NCBI RefSeq assembly: GCF_033473495.1
Contig: NC_088941.1
Span: 2,728,001-2,792,000 of the forward strand
Direction: 5' to 3'
Length of the DNA stretch: 64,000 nt
Origin: Cercospora beticola
Taxonomy: Eukaryota > Ascomycota > Dothideomycetes > Mycosphaerellales > Mycosphaerellaceae
A program made the position numbers and the translations under genes. How positions within the stretch are numbered: the stretch's first letter is position 1; the number at the start of each line of letters is the position of its first letter. Positions 1 to 9,494 of this stretch are shown here, piece by piece. The notes under the pieces were generated by a model. That model did no database searches. It saw nothing but the letters and a program-made list of their open reading frames with translations, and was not told the origin of the DNA.

Positions 1-1218
1 TTGCTGGCTGCAAGAATCGACGAATGTCCTGAGATGCCGTCAGGCGATGCACAAGAGAGTCACTGCCTGCCTGAAATACACCGAGGCCGTTGAATGCCAT
101 GCGTGGAAGGTGATGTCGTCGCAGCGGAAGTAGCAGCGGAAGTCGCAGCGGCAGTGGAAGTGACGCGCACGTGACCCCGAACGCTTGAAACGGAGGCAGG
201 CAGGGATTAGACAGCTGATAGATGGATGAGACGCAGTGTACAGCCATCTCTTTAATGCTTGTGCTGTGCTTCGACGAGAATCGCATCATCGTTGACGCGA
301 AAAGCACTGATCTTCGCCGTTCGGAGCACTCTGCACGCGTCTTGAAACGACGCCTGTGCTCTTGCTCAATCTGGCTCCGGATCGGAGGCGCGGGACGATG
401 TGCCAAAGATAGGCGAAGGCTGAAGCTGAACTGGGAGACGCGTCTGGGCATGCTACGCGTTTGCTCTGCTCGACATGGTCGAAGAAGGTATCAGCATGCG
501 TAGCATCTCTCCATGCGAATAGCTGTCCATCTCAACATGGTATATTGCTCGCAGTCGCACAACGTGCTGCCGTTTCAACGTCATATAGCGCCGTCGAGAA
601 CCTGGTCCATCCGATGGAAAGTGGAGTTGCATCGAGGCACAGCCAACGCCACAATCACGGTTTGATTGGCGCAACACGTCGGACACGTTCAGGCTCCTCG
701 CGAACTTCACACGACTTGAGCACGCACACCTTGCATTAGCCCCTCTTCTCTCACGCGGAGCGCAGCGTCTGTGTGTAACCTAAGGGAATGAGAGCGCAGC
801 TGAATCTCCTTCGCGTTTGCACTTCTCTTCTCACACTGCACACATTCTTTTACGTTCATTATTGTGTGCAAGAGCAAAGCAGAGAAGACGTGAAGTCGCA
901 GCTCACTGTTGTCCTTGACTACCGTGCCCGCGAACTAGTCCAGGGTGCTCGCTCCGCGCTTGTCGCACCTCAGCAATCCGACCGAGACGCGTATTTCATC
1001 GTCTACTGGAAGACCTGGCAAAATGACGGCTCACGTCCCAATGGCAAGAGTGCCTTTTGCACCACTCGACAACCCGCGTCTACAACATCTCGCGAGCGCG
1101 AAGAACCGTCAAAATGGTATGTGTACGGTGAAGCTACGCGACGCGTTCGAGTCGCTGACAGGGCTGTGTGAACAAAGGCGTCAACCTCGCTGCGGCGCAA
1201 AAGTCGGGCAAAACAAAC
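1..1218. other. No gene recognised; upstream region of the KEN-box gene
   Basis: I see no protein-like reading frame with recognisable family features here. The open frames are short and mostly lack an ATG start. The last few hundred bases are presumably promoter and 5' leader of the gene starting at 1219. A short run of similar 'gcagcggaagt' units lies at about 120-160. Confidence 0.5.
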
Positions 1219-2223
1219 ATGAACAACATGAAGACAACCATCAGCAGCACAAGCAACAAACGTGCATACGAACCTTGCACATTCGATGAATTCGACAGCG
1301 AAAATGTCGACCCGGCAATGTTTGATTCGCCATCAAAGAAGACGAAAGGAAACGCGTTTGATCTTAAGCAGCAGAAGTCATTCACTTTCAGCTTGACTAC
1401 TTCTAAACCCATGCCGGCGACGACAATTATGGCCCCACCTTCAGCTTCTCCTTCACCGCGCGCACTCTCAACTCCTCTCCGCCGGAAAATGTCCTCGCCG
1501 CGCGCGCCTCTGACTGCACCTGCTGGAAGATCCCCGAAGAGGAAACTTCTCGGTGTCGGCGGTGCTTCACGACGGATTTCTGCGCCTTTTACTCGTATTG
1601 ATCCGCCTTCTTTTGGAAGTTCTTCGGCTTCTGCACTACCTTTCAGTCTCGACGCGGCGCTCAGTGGATCACTTCCAAACTCGAGTTCGAAAATGTCTGT
1701 CGCGGCACCTCCTTCCACAGGCGCGACCATCGCAGAAAGCATGCCCAAAAACTGGTTCTTCGAAATCTACGAAGATACTCCCGAAGAAGAAGCCGCGAAT
1801 TTGATGGAGCACAGTACTCTTACCTTGGACTTGTCGAGTGATGATGAAGGGGAAATGGGGAAGAAGGAAGTTTATCGTGGGAAAGAGAATACGCCGCCGG
1901 AGGGGTATGATGCTCCTACTGCTTCTTCTTCTTCGCCACGTGCTGCTGTCACGACGACGACGGAGATTGTGAGGAAGAAGGTTCTGGCGAAGGATGAAAT
2001 GGATGATGGGTCGAGGTCGCCGCTTTCGGACTTGGAGACGGAGGGTTTCTTTCCGGAGGGGCTGAGTAAGGAGTCTTTTGTGGTTGTTGATGAGGAGAAG
2101 ACGGTGGCTGTTGTTGCTGCTGCTGCTGTGGAGGCTGAGGAGGTTGTTGACGTACCGGTCGTCGATGTCAAGGGGGATGTCAAGGGGGAGATCATTGTGT
2201 GGGAGAATGAGGATGTTGTTTGA
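1219..2223 (+). CDS. KEN-box-containing acidic protein of unknown function
   Basis: Single-exon frame of 334 residues. The frame is open further upstream, but only from a GTG at 1168. The first ATG is at 1219, with A at -3, so it is taken as the start. Near the N-terminus is a motif of the form YEPCTFDEFDSENVDP, followed by a Ser/Pro/Arg-rich basic middle with many SP sites. A central block runs WFFEIYEDTPEEEAANLMEH and then LTLDLSSDDE. A KEN box followed by TPP (GKENTPP) comes soon after, and the C-terminus is rich in Val, Ala and acidic residues. KEN boxes and SP/TP sites are typical of proteins marked by cyclin kinases and the anaphase-promoting complex, so a cell-cycle role is possible, but that is inference. 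I do not recognise a named gene. The reading frame and central block look conserved, so the gene is probably real. Confidence 0.8.
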   Translation: MNNMKTTISSTSNKRAYEPCTFDEFDSENVDPAMFDSPSKKTKGNAFDLKQQKSFTFSLTTSKPMPATTIMAPPSASPSPRALSTPLRRKMSSPRAPLTAPAGRSPKRKLLGVGGASRRISAPFTRIDPPSFGSSSASALPFSLDAALSGSLPNSSSKMSVAAPPSTGATIAESMPKNWFFEIYEDTPEEEAANLMEHSTLTLDLSSDDEGEMGKKEVYRGKENTPPEGYDAPTASSSSPRAAVTTTTEIVRKKVLAKDEMDDGSRSPLSDLETEGFFPEGLSKESFVVVDEEKTVAVVAAAAVEAEEVVDVPVVDVKGDVKGEIIVWENEDVV

Positions 2224-3297
2224 GAGATGTTGTTGTCGACTTGGATGGCGGGTTTTCTGTTTTTGATTCTGTGCCAGTCAGGATTTCACTACTTTGAGGG
2301 CCCGCGTTTCTTTGCTGGGTCATTGTGAGCGGGAGACTGCTTCTTGTTACGATGTTTACGCTGTGTATGAATTCTATTGAGCATGAGAATATGTGAATTT
2401 TTGACTTGTGCCGGTTCTTTCCTCTCGTCGTTGTATTGAGCTCTAGGACTGGGATGGTGGGGTTGGCTTTTCGCATTGCGACTTACCCAATTTCACCCCT
2501 CATCTCTCTTTGTTGCGCACTTTGAATTCACATCCCACTTCGTCACTCTCACGGCTACGCCTACAATATTTGGACGGCATTGCGCGGCTGGACTGTCGTC
2601 GCGATGCGATACAGAGTAAGTTGATCATGTATGAACATATAGCCACTTGTATGCAAATGCTCAGCTTCAATTGGTAGTTTCCTGTTCTCGTCGCGATTCA
2701 AGTATGAGTCCTATACCGTTATGCTGTCGGTTTGCAAGGGCGTGTTGCTGTCGCATTGCGCTGTTGATGCCTGTTGAACGTGAGTGAGGTTCTTGATACG
2801 TTGTTGACTGTAGCGCCTCTTCTGGACGTCTGGAGGGATCTGTTCTGGAGTCATGGTCGTCGCGCTGCAGCCGGTTCGAATGGTGCAAGGTCCGGGCCTT
2901 GCATTGCCGTACTGGGAAACAAGACAAGCCATAGTCGAGGTTGCGGACTTATCTGTGTTCGGCGGCAGTCTCTCTTGTGGCAGATCCGGATCATGTCAAA
3001 CTCGTGGTCGTCCTCGTCGCCGTCGCTTGAAGGACTCGGTCCATACTGCTGCTGCCACCATCGTCGCCGGCTGAATCATTCTCAGGCCTGTGAGATGCAC
3101 GAAACATGCAGGCGAATGGCATACCATTCCGGATTGTACGCTGGAGGCTTTGCCCTGCGCACCTGATCTTACCCATCTCATCGTCGTCCACCAGTCTTGG
3201 CTGGAACACACTCGATGCCACCAAGAATTTCAAAGGTCATCACCAAAGAGCTCATCGCCGTCTGGAACGAGATGCAAAGACTATCATGTATTGTACC
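2224..3297. other. Intergenic stretch, no supported gene
   Basis: Holds the 3' flank of the upstream gene and about 0.8 kb of sequence with only short conflicting open frames on both strands. A protein-like fragment (a peptide containing KELIAVWNEMQRL) can be read at about 3230-3297 in a frame that ends in a stop just before the ATG at 3298. This suggests that the small gene model that follows may be the remnant of something longer. Confidence 0.4.
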
Positions 3298-3640
3298 ATG
3301 ATGAAAGAGCATGCACACGGACAGTGGGGACCAGCGGTCAACGTCGTCGCCCTCGGCAATGCTGCGGGAGTGGCCCGAAAGTCGGTGAAGGAATATAATG
3401 TATTCCAAAATATTATCCTTCGCCCCCGCAAGGGGGCATTTGGTCAAGTAAGTGTACTCTAACATTTGACTGGTGGCTCCCACTAATTCGCAACAGTTTG
3501 AAACAATACAGAGAAGATTAGCAGTAAGCTTCATCGACGTTCCGTCAAATCGACCACCACTAACATACAACAGTGGCCCCTGCGTAAGCATCTTCCTACA
3601 CCTTGATATCATCACAACAACTAACAAATCAACAGACTAA
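3298..3640 (+). CDS. Possible mini-gene with three consecutive short introns
   Basis: Proposed exons are 3298-3447, 3497-3523, 3574-3583 and 3636-3640, giving 63 residues that end WPLH. The introns at 3448-3496, 3524-3573 and 3584-3635 are 49, 50 and 52 nt. Each has GTAAGT or GTAAGC, a CTAAT or CTAAC branch site and an AACAG acceptor, and the frame stays open across all three joins. The middle exons are only 27 and 10 nt. The encoded peptide (…QWGPAVNVVALGNAAGVARK…) matches nothing I know. The strong splice signals are the evidence. The short product and the protein-like but out-of-frame peptide just upstream mean this could also be the surviving 3' end of a decayed longer gene. Confidence 0.35.
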
Positions 3641-3686
3641 GGATGACACATGCAAACAAAGAGTGCTTCAAATTTTTTGGACTTTC

Positions 3687-3806
3687 TGAGGTCAAAGCAG
3701 AATGCAAAGCCAAGATTTCGCGATTGTAAGTTGTCCGCGGGTCGAAGGTTCGAAGTTTGGCTTTTTTTGCCGCAAAATCTTGGCTTTGCATTCTGCTTTG
3801 ACCTCA
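3687..3806. repeat. Perfect 32-bp inverted repeat (hairpin, 56-nt loop)
   Basis: The left arm at 3687-3718 starts TGAGGTCAAAGCAGAATGCA and the right arm at 3775-3806 is its exact reverse complement. The loop of 56 bases contains a small GGTTCGAAG palindromic stretch. There is no coding frame across it. It could be a foldback element or the end of a small non-autonomous transposon. Confidence 0.85.
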
Positions 3807-4139
3807 TCTCGTCAACACTCTAACTTGGTTGGTACCTACCGATCTGCCAAATATCGCCTGAGTTCGCAGTTTGATGCATACCAGCTGAAAGAGCTGAAAG
3901 AACGATAATTCTTTGAATAATGGCACAGCGTCTGTATTTCCGAAAGCATGGAAGGCCTCCCAGCTCATGATTGTGGCCATGAGCAAGACCTGACCGACAG
4001 AGATTCGGCTTGAGGCACGGCGATCTTTTACTTGCCAACATTGAAAGAGATATAGAGCAACCAGTTCCACCCAGCACTAGCTCCGAGGACGAGGATGGTT
4101 GTCAGCTCCTTTACTTGGAGCCGGCAAGATTTCGCCACA

Positions 4140-4680
4140 GATGACTGGTCAGAAACGCGGCTGAGAATTTTCTGGTCGCATGTCAAGACGATTGATTCTC
4201 CGGTGGACGTGGCTTGCCCGATACGGAATACAAGGAGATCCCGATCCTCATTGTGAGCGGCTGCGTCCAGGCCTCGTCGGCCAGCTCCCCAAACCATCTA
4301 CGGATGCGTTCCGCAAGTCCATTAAATTGTTCCGCGACAGATACAACTCGAAGATCGCCAAATTTCGCGAAAGCAACCCAGCAACGCCCCTCAGGGATGT
4401 GCAAGACGAGGGATGGCTCTACGTCCGTCCCTTCAGCCGTGATAAGGGCGTTGGTAGTGTCAAGACACTCAACGAGAACCTCCACACCCGAGGTGCCGTT
4501 GTGGAGGATGACTCCGACGACGACGAAGCCAGATATTGGAGAGTAAGGCCGTGTGTCTTCGCCTGTGGAAGTACGACCCACCTGCGTCTAGCAGTACGGT
4601 CGACATTAGAGAACTCTGGCCACAGCACCAATACGACTCACGACAAATTTCACTACAACATCCGAAATACTACCTAGCAT
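4140..4680 (+). pseudogene. Decayed gene copy A (unknown family shared with 14.7-15.8 kb)
   Basis: Translation gives FWSHVKTIDSPVDVACP, then in a second frame DTEYKEIPILIVSGCVQ, then in a third frame GLVGQLPKPSTDAF followed by an acidic tail to about 4677. The same ordered pieces appear in copy B at about 15.6-15.75 kb as GMDVAYRT, NTDYEEIPIRIANGYLQ and GLIDQLPNPST. The two frame changes (near 4215 and 4265) and the lack of a start show that it is broken. The family is not recognised; only its homology to copy B is supported. Confidence 0.55.
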
Positions 4681-6005
4681 TGCCATTCTCGGCTTGACTA
4701 CACGCTCTATTTGCATCTATTCGCATACCGCATACCCACGACTACTTTTGTTCTATTCTACTTGCATCACCACAAAACAAATACCGAACCTCTACTTGGC
4801 TACGAAAGATATGCTCCTATCTAATAGACTCTTTGCGAGAGCCATACAATAATGTTACCAAGCACGAAACTGGACATGGGAAGCATGCTGCCGGATGTTG
4901 TTAGCATGCCCGGAGACAGGCCTACGAGCTGAAAACTTCCGTGACCTTCCAGAATTGGGATGCTTTTCGAAGAGTGGCCTTAGTCATCTACACATGGCTT
5001 CAGCAGACCACTTGTGAGGATGCCAGGAGCAATGATAATGACCGCTAGCGAGTAACGTTTTGGCAGTGCAATATATGGACAGTGTCCATCTGTGTGCAAT
5101 GCCAACAAAATAGGAAGGCGAAGGCCGGTGGCGCGGAAGCATAATGAAGCAACTGTGAAGGACTTACTATGGCGTACGTGGGAGACGTGCGAGGCCACTT
5201 TGCGTGGCTCGGGAAATAGGAGCCTTCAAATGAAGGTCGCTGCAAACAATTGTGTGAGCAAGTGAGGGAATAGGCCAGTGAGTCTGAGACTGAATGAGCG
5301 ATCGAGTGAATGCTGATGCCGCAGCGCCGGTGTTTGTGAGGACCAGCGCACTTACACCTGACCCAACCAGGCCCACCCCAACCTCATACCACCAGCTTGA
5401 CAAGTGCACACCGCGGAGGACGACATGGATCCATATGACGAAGACGTCGAGTCAAGAAGAAAGTAGGGCTGGCGCTCTGCACATGGCACGAGTAGGTGTC
5501 CTTCAACATGCCAGGATTCGATGATGGTGACCGCTTGCTGCAGAGCGTGCTGTTGGTGCAGCATGTCGAGGAGATCTCCATATGTGGCCCTCGGTCGAAA
5601 TGAGAGGTCGAACACTGCTTGTACGCAAGCCATATGAAGCGATTCCTCTTCCGCTGGGAGTATTCCCGCGCTGCACAAGACAGGCATACGCAAGCGCTCG
5701 ATGTCGCCCCGGAAGAGCGTTGTTGTACGACAAGCATTTTCTGACTTGCCCGTTTCGGCAGACGGGCAAGTAGAAGGAGAAACGAGATTTGAAAGATCCT
5801 GCAGGGGATCGGAGCGCACGAGAGCAGAGGTGATCGAGCTGGGACGTACCTCTACTGTGGGGCCAGTGTTGGTGAGGGCCGGCCAGTGCTTGCCAAGGCC
5901 AGTGTTTGCGTGAAGCTCCGAGGCGAGCATCCGCTGCTATCGCCGCTCTTCCACCCAACACCGCGAATTCGAACTCCTGCAACCCGAACTCGACCACTAA
6001 AAATC
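4681..6005. other. Intergenic stretch, no supported gene
   Basis: No frame on either strand combines an ATG, splice sites and a family signature. Overlapping open frames on both strands between 5290 and 6000 look like chance frames in GC-rich sequence. A short imperfect direct repeat of 'ggccagtg' occurs at about 5861-5910, close to the next gene's start. Confidence 0.45.
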
Positions 6006-6864
6006 ATGGCGGAAGAATTGGAGATCTACGACGTGGAATTCGATGGCCCGCCAGAGCCTAAGACGTACAGTGGCAGGTTTGGCTTGGCAGCAGATCTTCT
6101 GCGAGAGAAAAAATGGGCGCGAGCGGGATACCAAGCAAAGCTCAATCTCATGGACCTTTGGTTGCCTCGCCTCTGGCAGATCAAGAACTGCATCATCATC
6201 ATCAGCAGTGAGGATAATTGGAATGAGGCGCAGGTACGTATGGGCGCTCAAGAGCGCTATTGGAGCCGCTTACTACTTGAATGGCAGGACGCTGACGGAC
6301 AGACAGACCTACATTGATATCACCGAGGAGTTGTGGGAGGCCGCTCGCGCTGAACTTGGCGAAGAAATCGACAAATGGCCACCATCTTGCCGCTCCAGTT
6401 TCGAGAGACTGAAAGAAGACCAGGAGCAGCAGCGTGAGAAATGCAATCCACCTCCGAAGAGTGAAGAACAAGAGTACGAAGTCCAGGAAGGAGAGGAGCA
6501 TGATCTCTGGCCATACGATGATGAGGATGATGAGGAGTGCATGGAGGAGGACCAGTACCATGCCGCATGTGACGAGTGGGACTCTGAGGACGAGCGACGT
6601 GACCGCAGCAAGGAGCCAGATGCACTGATGGCTCTCCGCATGACCTTGGAGAAGCCACAGGCGGTTGTTAGCGACGAAGTTGCGATTGAGAGCGCGCAAT
6701 TGCAGCAGCACGGGAACTCTGGAGTGCGAGTGGAGGAGGAGCCGCAGGAAGAACTTCTGGACAGTCCTGAGCGACAAGAGGAGCAGAGATCAGAACTTGA
6801 GGCACCACATACTTGGTTGGCACGTCTGAGCATAGCAACGCAGAGCGTGAGATACATGTATTGA
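6006..6864 (+). CDS. Acidic hypothetical protein, two exons
   Basis: Exon 1 is 6006-6233, starting at an ATG in the context AAATCATGG. Exon 2 is 6307-6864, and the product is 261 residues. The 73-nt intron has a GTACGT donor, a CTGAC branch site and a CAG acceptor, and it joins two open frames. The N-terminal ~110 residues are Trp/Leu-rich and look folded (LLREKKWARAGYQAKLNL, then ITEELWEAARAEL). The middle is strongly acidic (runs of Asp/Glu around residues 140-165) and the C-terminus is Glu/Gln-rich. No family is recognised. It stands alone in a gene-poor stretch, which fits a lineage-specific gene. Alternative acceptors at 6287 or 6302 would break the frame. Confidence 0.55.
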
Positions 6865-7572
6865 GCTGCCTCTCAGGCTCCTTCGGAAAAAAAGGTTCGT
6901 TGATTCCAAACTTTTGATGTCACTTCCACTTTCACCACCGTGTTTACACGTAGAAATCGCGTACGAGCTTGCCTTTCAACCCACCACCTCCTGTAGAGGC
7001 GGCGGAGGAGGAGTAGCAGGAGGATTATTAACTCGCGGACAGGCCCGCAAGACCGCTTGATCAATCGTTACAGTATGCAGAGGATAATGTCGGGCCGCAT
7101 AGGGAGAGGGAGGCAGCAAAGCTTGGCACTGTTTGCTGTGCAACGCTCAGAAGTCTTCCGAACCCCACCGAACTCCTTTTCCTTTTCTCAACATCAACTT
7201 GCACCTTGCAAGACGCATCTAAAGGTGCACATCTCCAGAGCGCCGTGTGGTCTCTGCTAGAACCAAAGTCCGCGCAAAGCGAGACATTCCCCACGCACCT
7301 CACTGGCGTGCACTTGAGTGCGCACTTTGTCAAGCCGTCACGCGACGCCTGATTATCAAAAAATTTCAATCCGCGAGGCGACTCGCCTCAAGACCTCACC
7401 AGTCTCCGCCTCCGCCTCCGCCTCCGCCTCTAGTGATACCGCCTTCGAGGTGCGGCGCCACTGCCTCCGAAAAGTTCAGGGGCGCACTCTCGAGGGCCGT
7501 CCTCAAACGCCTGAGTTTCCAGAGCTCCGCGGACATCGACACACCTGGCCAACGCGCACAGAGTCATCAAAT
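6865..7572. other. Intergenic stretch with a GCCTCC hexamer run
   Basis: Upstream region of the coiled-coil/F-box-like gene. A short tandem run of GCCTCC/CCGCCT units lies at about 7402-7428. The frame of the next gene is open upstream to 7318 but without an ATG, so that part is treated as leader. Confidence 0.5.
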
Positions 7573-8574
7573 ATGACTTCCACTCCAGCGCACAGTGTTC
7601 CTTATCTCGCTGCTGTCCAGCTTGCGGACCGTGCCATTCAGCTGCAAGCGGAGCATCAGAGAGCGGAGGCCGCCTGGGCAACAGAGAAGTCGGACTTCCT
7701 GAACGACAGAGATCGTGCCGAGGCCGCCTGGGAAATGGAGAGATCAGATTTTCTTAACGAGAGGACACGTCTGCTGTGCGAGAAAGTCGATCTCGGGATC
7801 GACAAAGCAGTACTCTATACTGCTAACGAGAAGCTCAAGAAGGAGAAAGCAGACCTCCGAGCTATCGTTGAGAAGCTGCGAGCAGAGAATATATACTTAC
7901 GCACCAAAGAACCTCTCTGCAAAGAGCCGCTGCACATTTCAGCCGCGCACAGAGTTTTTGCGGTTCCCGAGCTGCTAGAGCAGATTTTGTTGCAGGTGCC
8001 GCATCCATTACAAGAGGAGAACCACTACTGTGCGCCGGACGACCTCTGGTATTTCTTGGAAAGACCGGTGCCACAGCTTTTCGAAATGCAACGCGTCAAT
8101 CATCAATTTGCGGCCACGATCCAAGGTTCATCCGCAGTACAGAGGCGCGTGGGTCTAATCGAGGTTTTGAACGGCCGTGATGCTGAATACTCCTATGATG
8201 CTTATCTTGAACATCCCAGCTACCAAGCTGATCGCTCTGGTCTCAGACTCAAATCGGCTGCTACAGATCCTTTCCAGAAGCTCGACAGCGGACTGCCCAG
8301 TCTTGAGACATGGCCTCATGATCGTCTCAGCTTGCTCGGCTCTTGGACTCGCACCAAGGTCAATCTGAAGGTAACTGCAGCGCCGAAGGTGTTGTGGGAT
8401 ACTTGCTTCTTTGACGGGCGATGGGACATCACCCGTAGGTACGAGTTTTGGACAGAGCGAAAGACCACATGGGCAGAAGTTGTTCAGTGGATGGTATCGA
8501 TCAGAAAGGACTATTTCGAGCGATGGATGGCCCTGCAAGCACTTTCAGAGATATCGCCTGACCTGTTCGCGTGA
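7573..8574 (+). CDS. Coiled-coil F-box-like protein (paralogue 1)
   Basis: 333 residues from the ATG at 7573. Residues ~20-112 are a predicted coiled coil rich in Glu/Lys/Leu. Residues ~125-180 hold an F-box-like segment (AAHRVFAVPELLEQILLQV, later QLFEMQRVNHQFAATI), as in the many fungal proteins whose F-box-like helix bundle is followed by a variable domain. The rest ends TTWAEVVQWM…SPDLFA. The protein is clearly paralogous to the minus-strand gene at 18112-19092; both share PLCKEPLH.SAAHRVFA and the same C-terminal pattern. It carries an 18-residue duplication in the coil (residues 31-48 and 49-66) that the paralogue lacks. If it is a true F-box protein it would act as an SCF ubiquitin-ligase adaptor; that is inference from the weak motif. 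Confidence 0.75.
   Translation: MTSTPAHSVPYLAAVQLADRAIQLQAEHQRAEAAWATEKSDFLNDRDRAEAAWEMERSDFLNERTRLLCEKVDLGIDKAVLYTANEKLKKEKADLRAIVEKLRAENIYLRTKEPLCKEPLHISAAHRVFAVPELLEQILLQVPHPLQEENHYCAPDDLWYFLERPVPQLFEMQRVNHQFAATIQGSSAVQRRVGLIEVLNGRDAEYSYDAYLEHPSYQADRSGLRLKSAATDPFQKLDSGLPSLETWPHDRLSLLGSWTRTKVNLKVTAAPKVLWDTCFFDGRWDITRRYEFWTERKTTWAEVVQWMVSIRKDYFERWMALQALSEISPDLFA
7663..7770 (+). repeat. 54-bp in-frame tandem duplication inside paralogue 1
   Basis: Two copies, 7663-7716 and 7717-7770, encode AEAAWATEKSDFLNDRDR and AEAAWEMERSDFLNERTR. The minus-strand paralogue has a single equivalent (AKDAWQQEREELLHERAR), so the duplication happened in this copy after the genes separated. Confidence 0.85.
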
Positions 8575-8647
8575 TTTCTCTTCCGAGGGCAGTTTGCGCA
8601 AAGACGAATGTCGATGAATTACCGACGAAATTGCTTGCAAAAGGCAA

Positions 8648-8783
8648 GATCGCGCTTCGCTAGAACGGCGGGTACCGGGCCTAAAGATGGATTGGCGATC
8701 GGTTGTGATCCTCGTAGATGATCACGTCGTGAATGAACTGGTCACCGATCAAGATCCGAGATCCTTTGCGATCCTCTGCGATC
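8648..8783. promoter_or_regulatory. Cluster of GATC sites upstream of the secreted-protein gene
   Basis: Nine GATC tetranucleotides fall within 136 bases (8648, 8697, 8707, 8720, 8747, 8753, 8760, 8770, 8780). Several sit in a GCGATC or GAGATC context, in the region 90-220 bases before the ATG at 8869. The density is well above chance. Whether it is a binding-site array or just a degenerate simple repeat cannot be told from sequence. Confidence 0.4.
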
Positions 8784-8868
8784 AATCTTCACCATCAGAA
8801 GTAGAAAAGAAGTAGTAGCAGTAGTTTTCGCAGTATCACAGTAAAGAAGTCACTATCACGCACTGATC

Positions 8869-9216
8869 ATGTCTAGCACCAGCACCGTCCTCGCCCACCT
8901 CACAACGGGCGTCATCACCCTCCTTGTCTTTTGCGTCTGCGCCGTCGCAGCCAATGCTCGACCAATCAACAGAGATGCTCCAGAAGGGCCTCCAGGACGT
9001 CCTCGGCTGAGAGGCGGAGCCAATCCCTCGCCTTACCGCAAACATCCTCGTCCCCATCCGCCAAGACCACATGGCGGCGTTGATCGAGGTCCACAGACTG
9101 GATACACAGGAGGTAATATTGATCCGGACGTCACGATTGGGAGTGGTTCGAAGTCGAATGATCACTGGAAGCGATATGTTGGTCTTGCAAAAGGTAGCAG
9201 GCACAAGGAGATGTGA
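8869..9216 (+). CDS. Small secreted basic protein
   Basis: 115 residues, ATG at 8869. The first ~29 residues form a signal-peptide-like segment: a polar start, a hydrophobic core LLVFCVCAVAA, and a likely cut after ANA, before RPINRD. The mature part is about 86 residues, rich in Pro, Arg, Gly and His (for example HPRPHPPRPHGG), and has no cysteine. No domain is recognised. Size, secretion signal and the gene-poor, duplicate-rich neighbourhood fit an effector-like small secreted protein, but the lack of cysteines is unlike most apoplastic effectors. It could instead be a short-lived precursor or a spurious frame. The signal peptide makes a real gene more likely. Confidence 0.55.
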   Translation: MSSTSTVLAHLTTGVITLLVFCVCAVAANARPINRDAPEGPPGRPRLRGGANPSPYRKHPRPHPPRPHGGVDRGPQTGYTGGNIDPDVTIGSGSKSNDHWKRYVGLAKGSRHKEM

Positions 9217-9494
9217 AAGCGAACGACTTAGACCGTAGGACTGGGGGCGTGAGATCTGATAGTGGTATCAGGATCCAAGTAGACTGTTGATGACAGAAGG
9301 AGCATCTTTCTCCGTTGTATTTGAGGATCGTGATTTGCCATGGAGGGCGCACACGTTATCCGGGAAACACAGCATACGCACGAGGCATGCTTTCGCATCC
9401 CATAACGCATTATATTTCTTGCGATGAACGCAGCAACCATAGTCTCATTGCCTCCGCGTTCATCATTATTCCCTCTGCCATAATGTTCGACCAC

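Noticed and set aside
1134..1748. 204-residue minus-strand frame opposite the KEN-box gene
   Set aside because: It is a mirror frame of the Ser/Pro-rich coding region and contains no family signature; the plus frame has the conserved-looking blocks.
5352..5997. Overlapping minus-strand frames of up to 192 residues
   Set aside because: Several frames on both strands are equally open here, as expected in GC-rich non-coding DNA; none has splice or family support.
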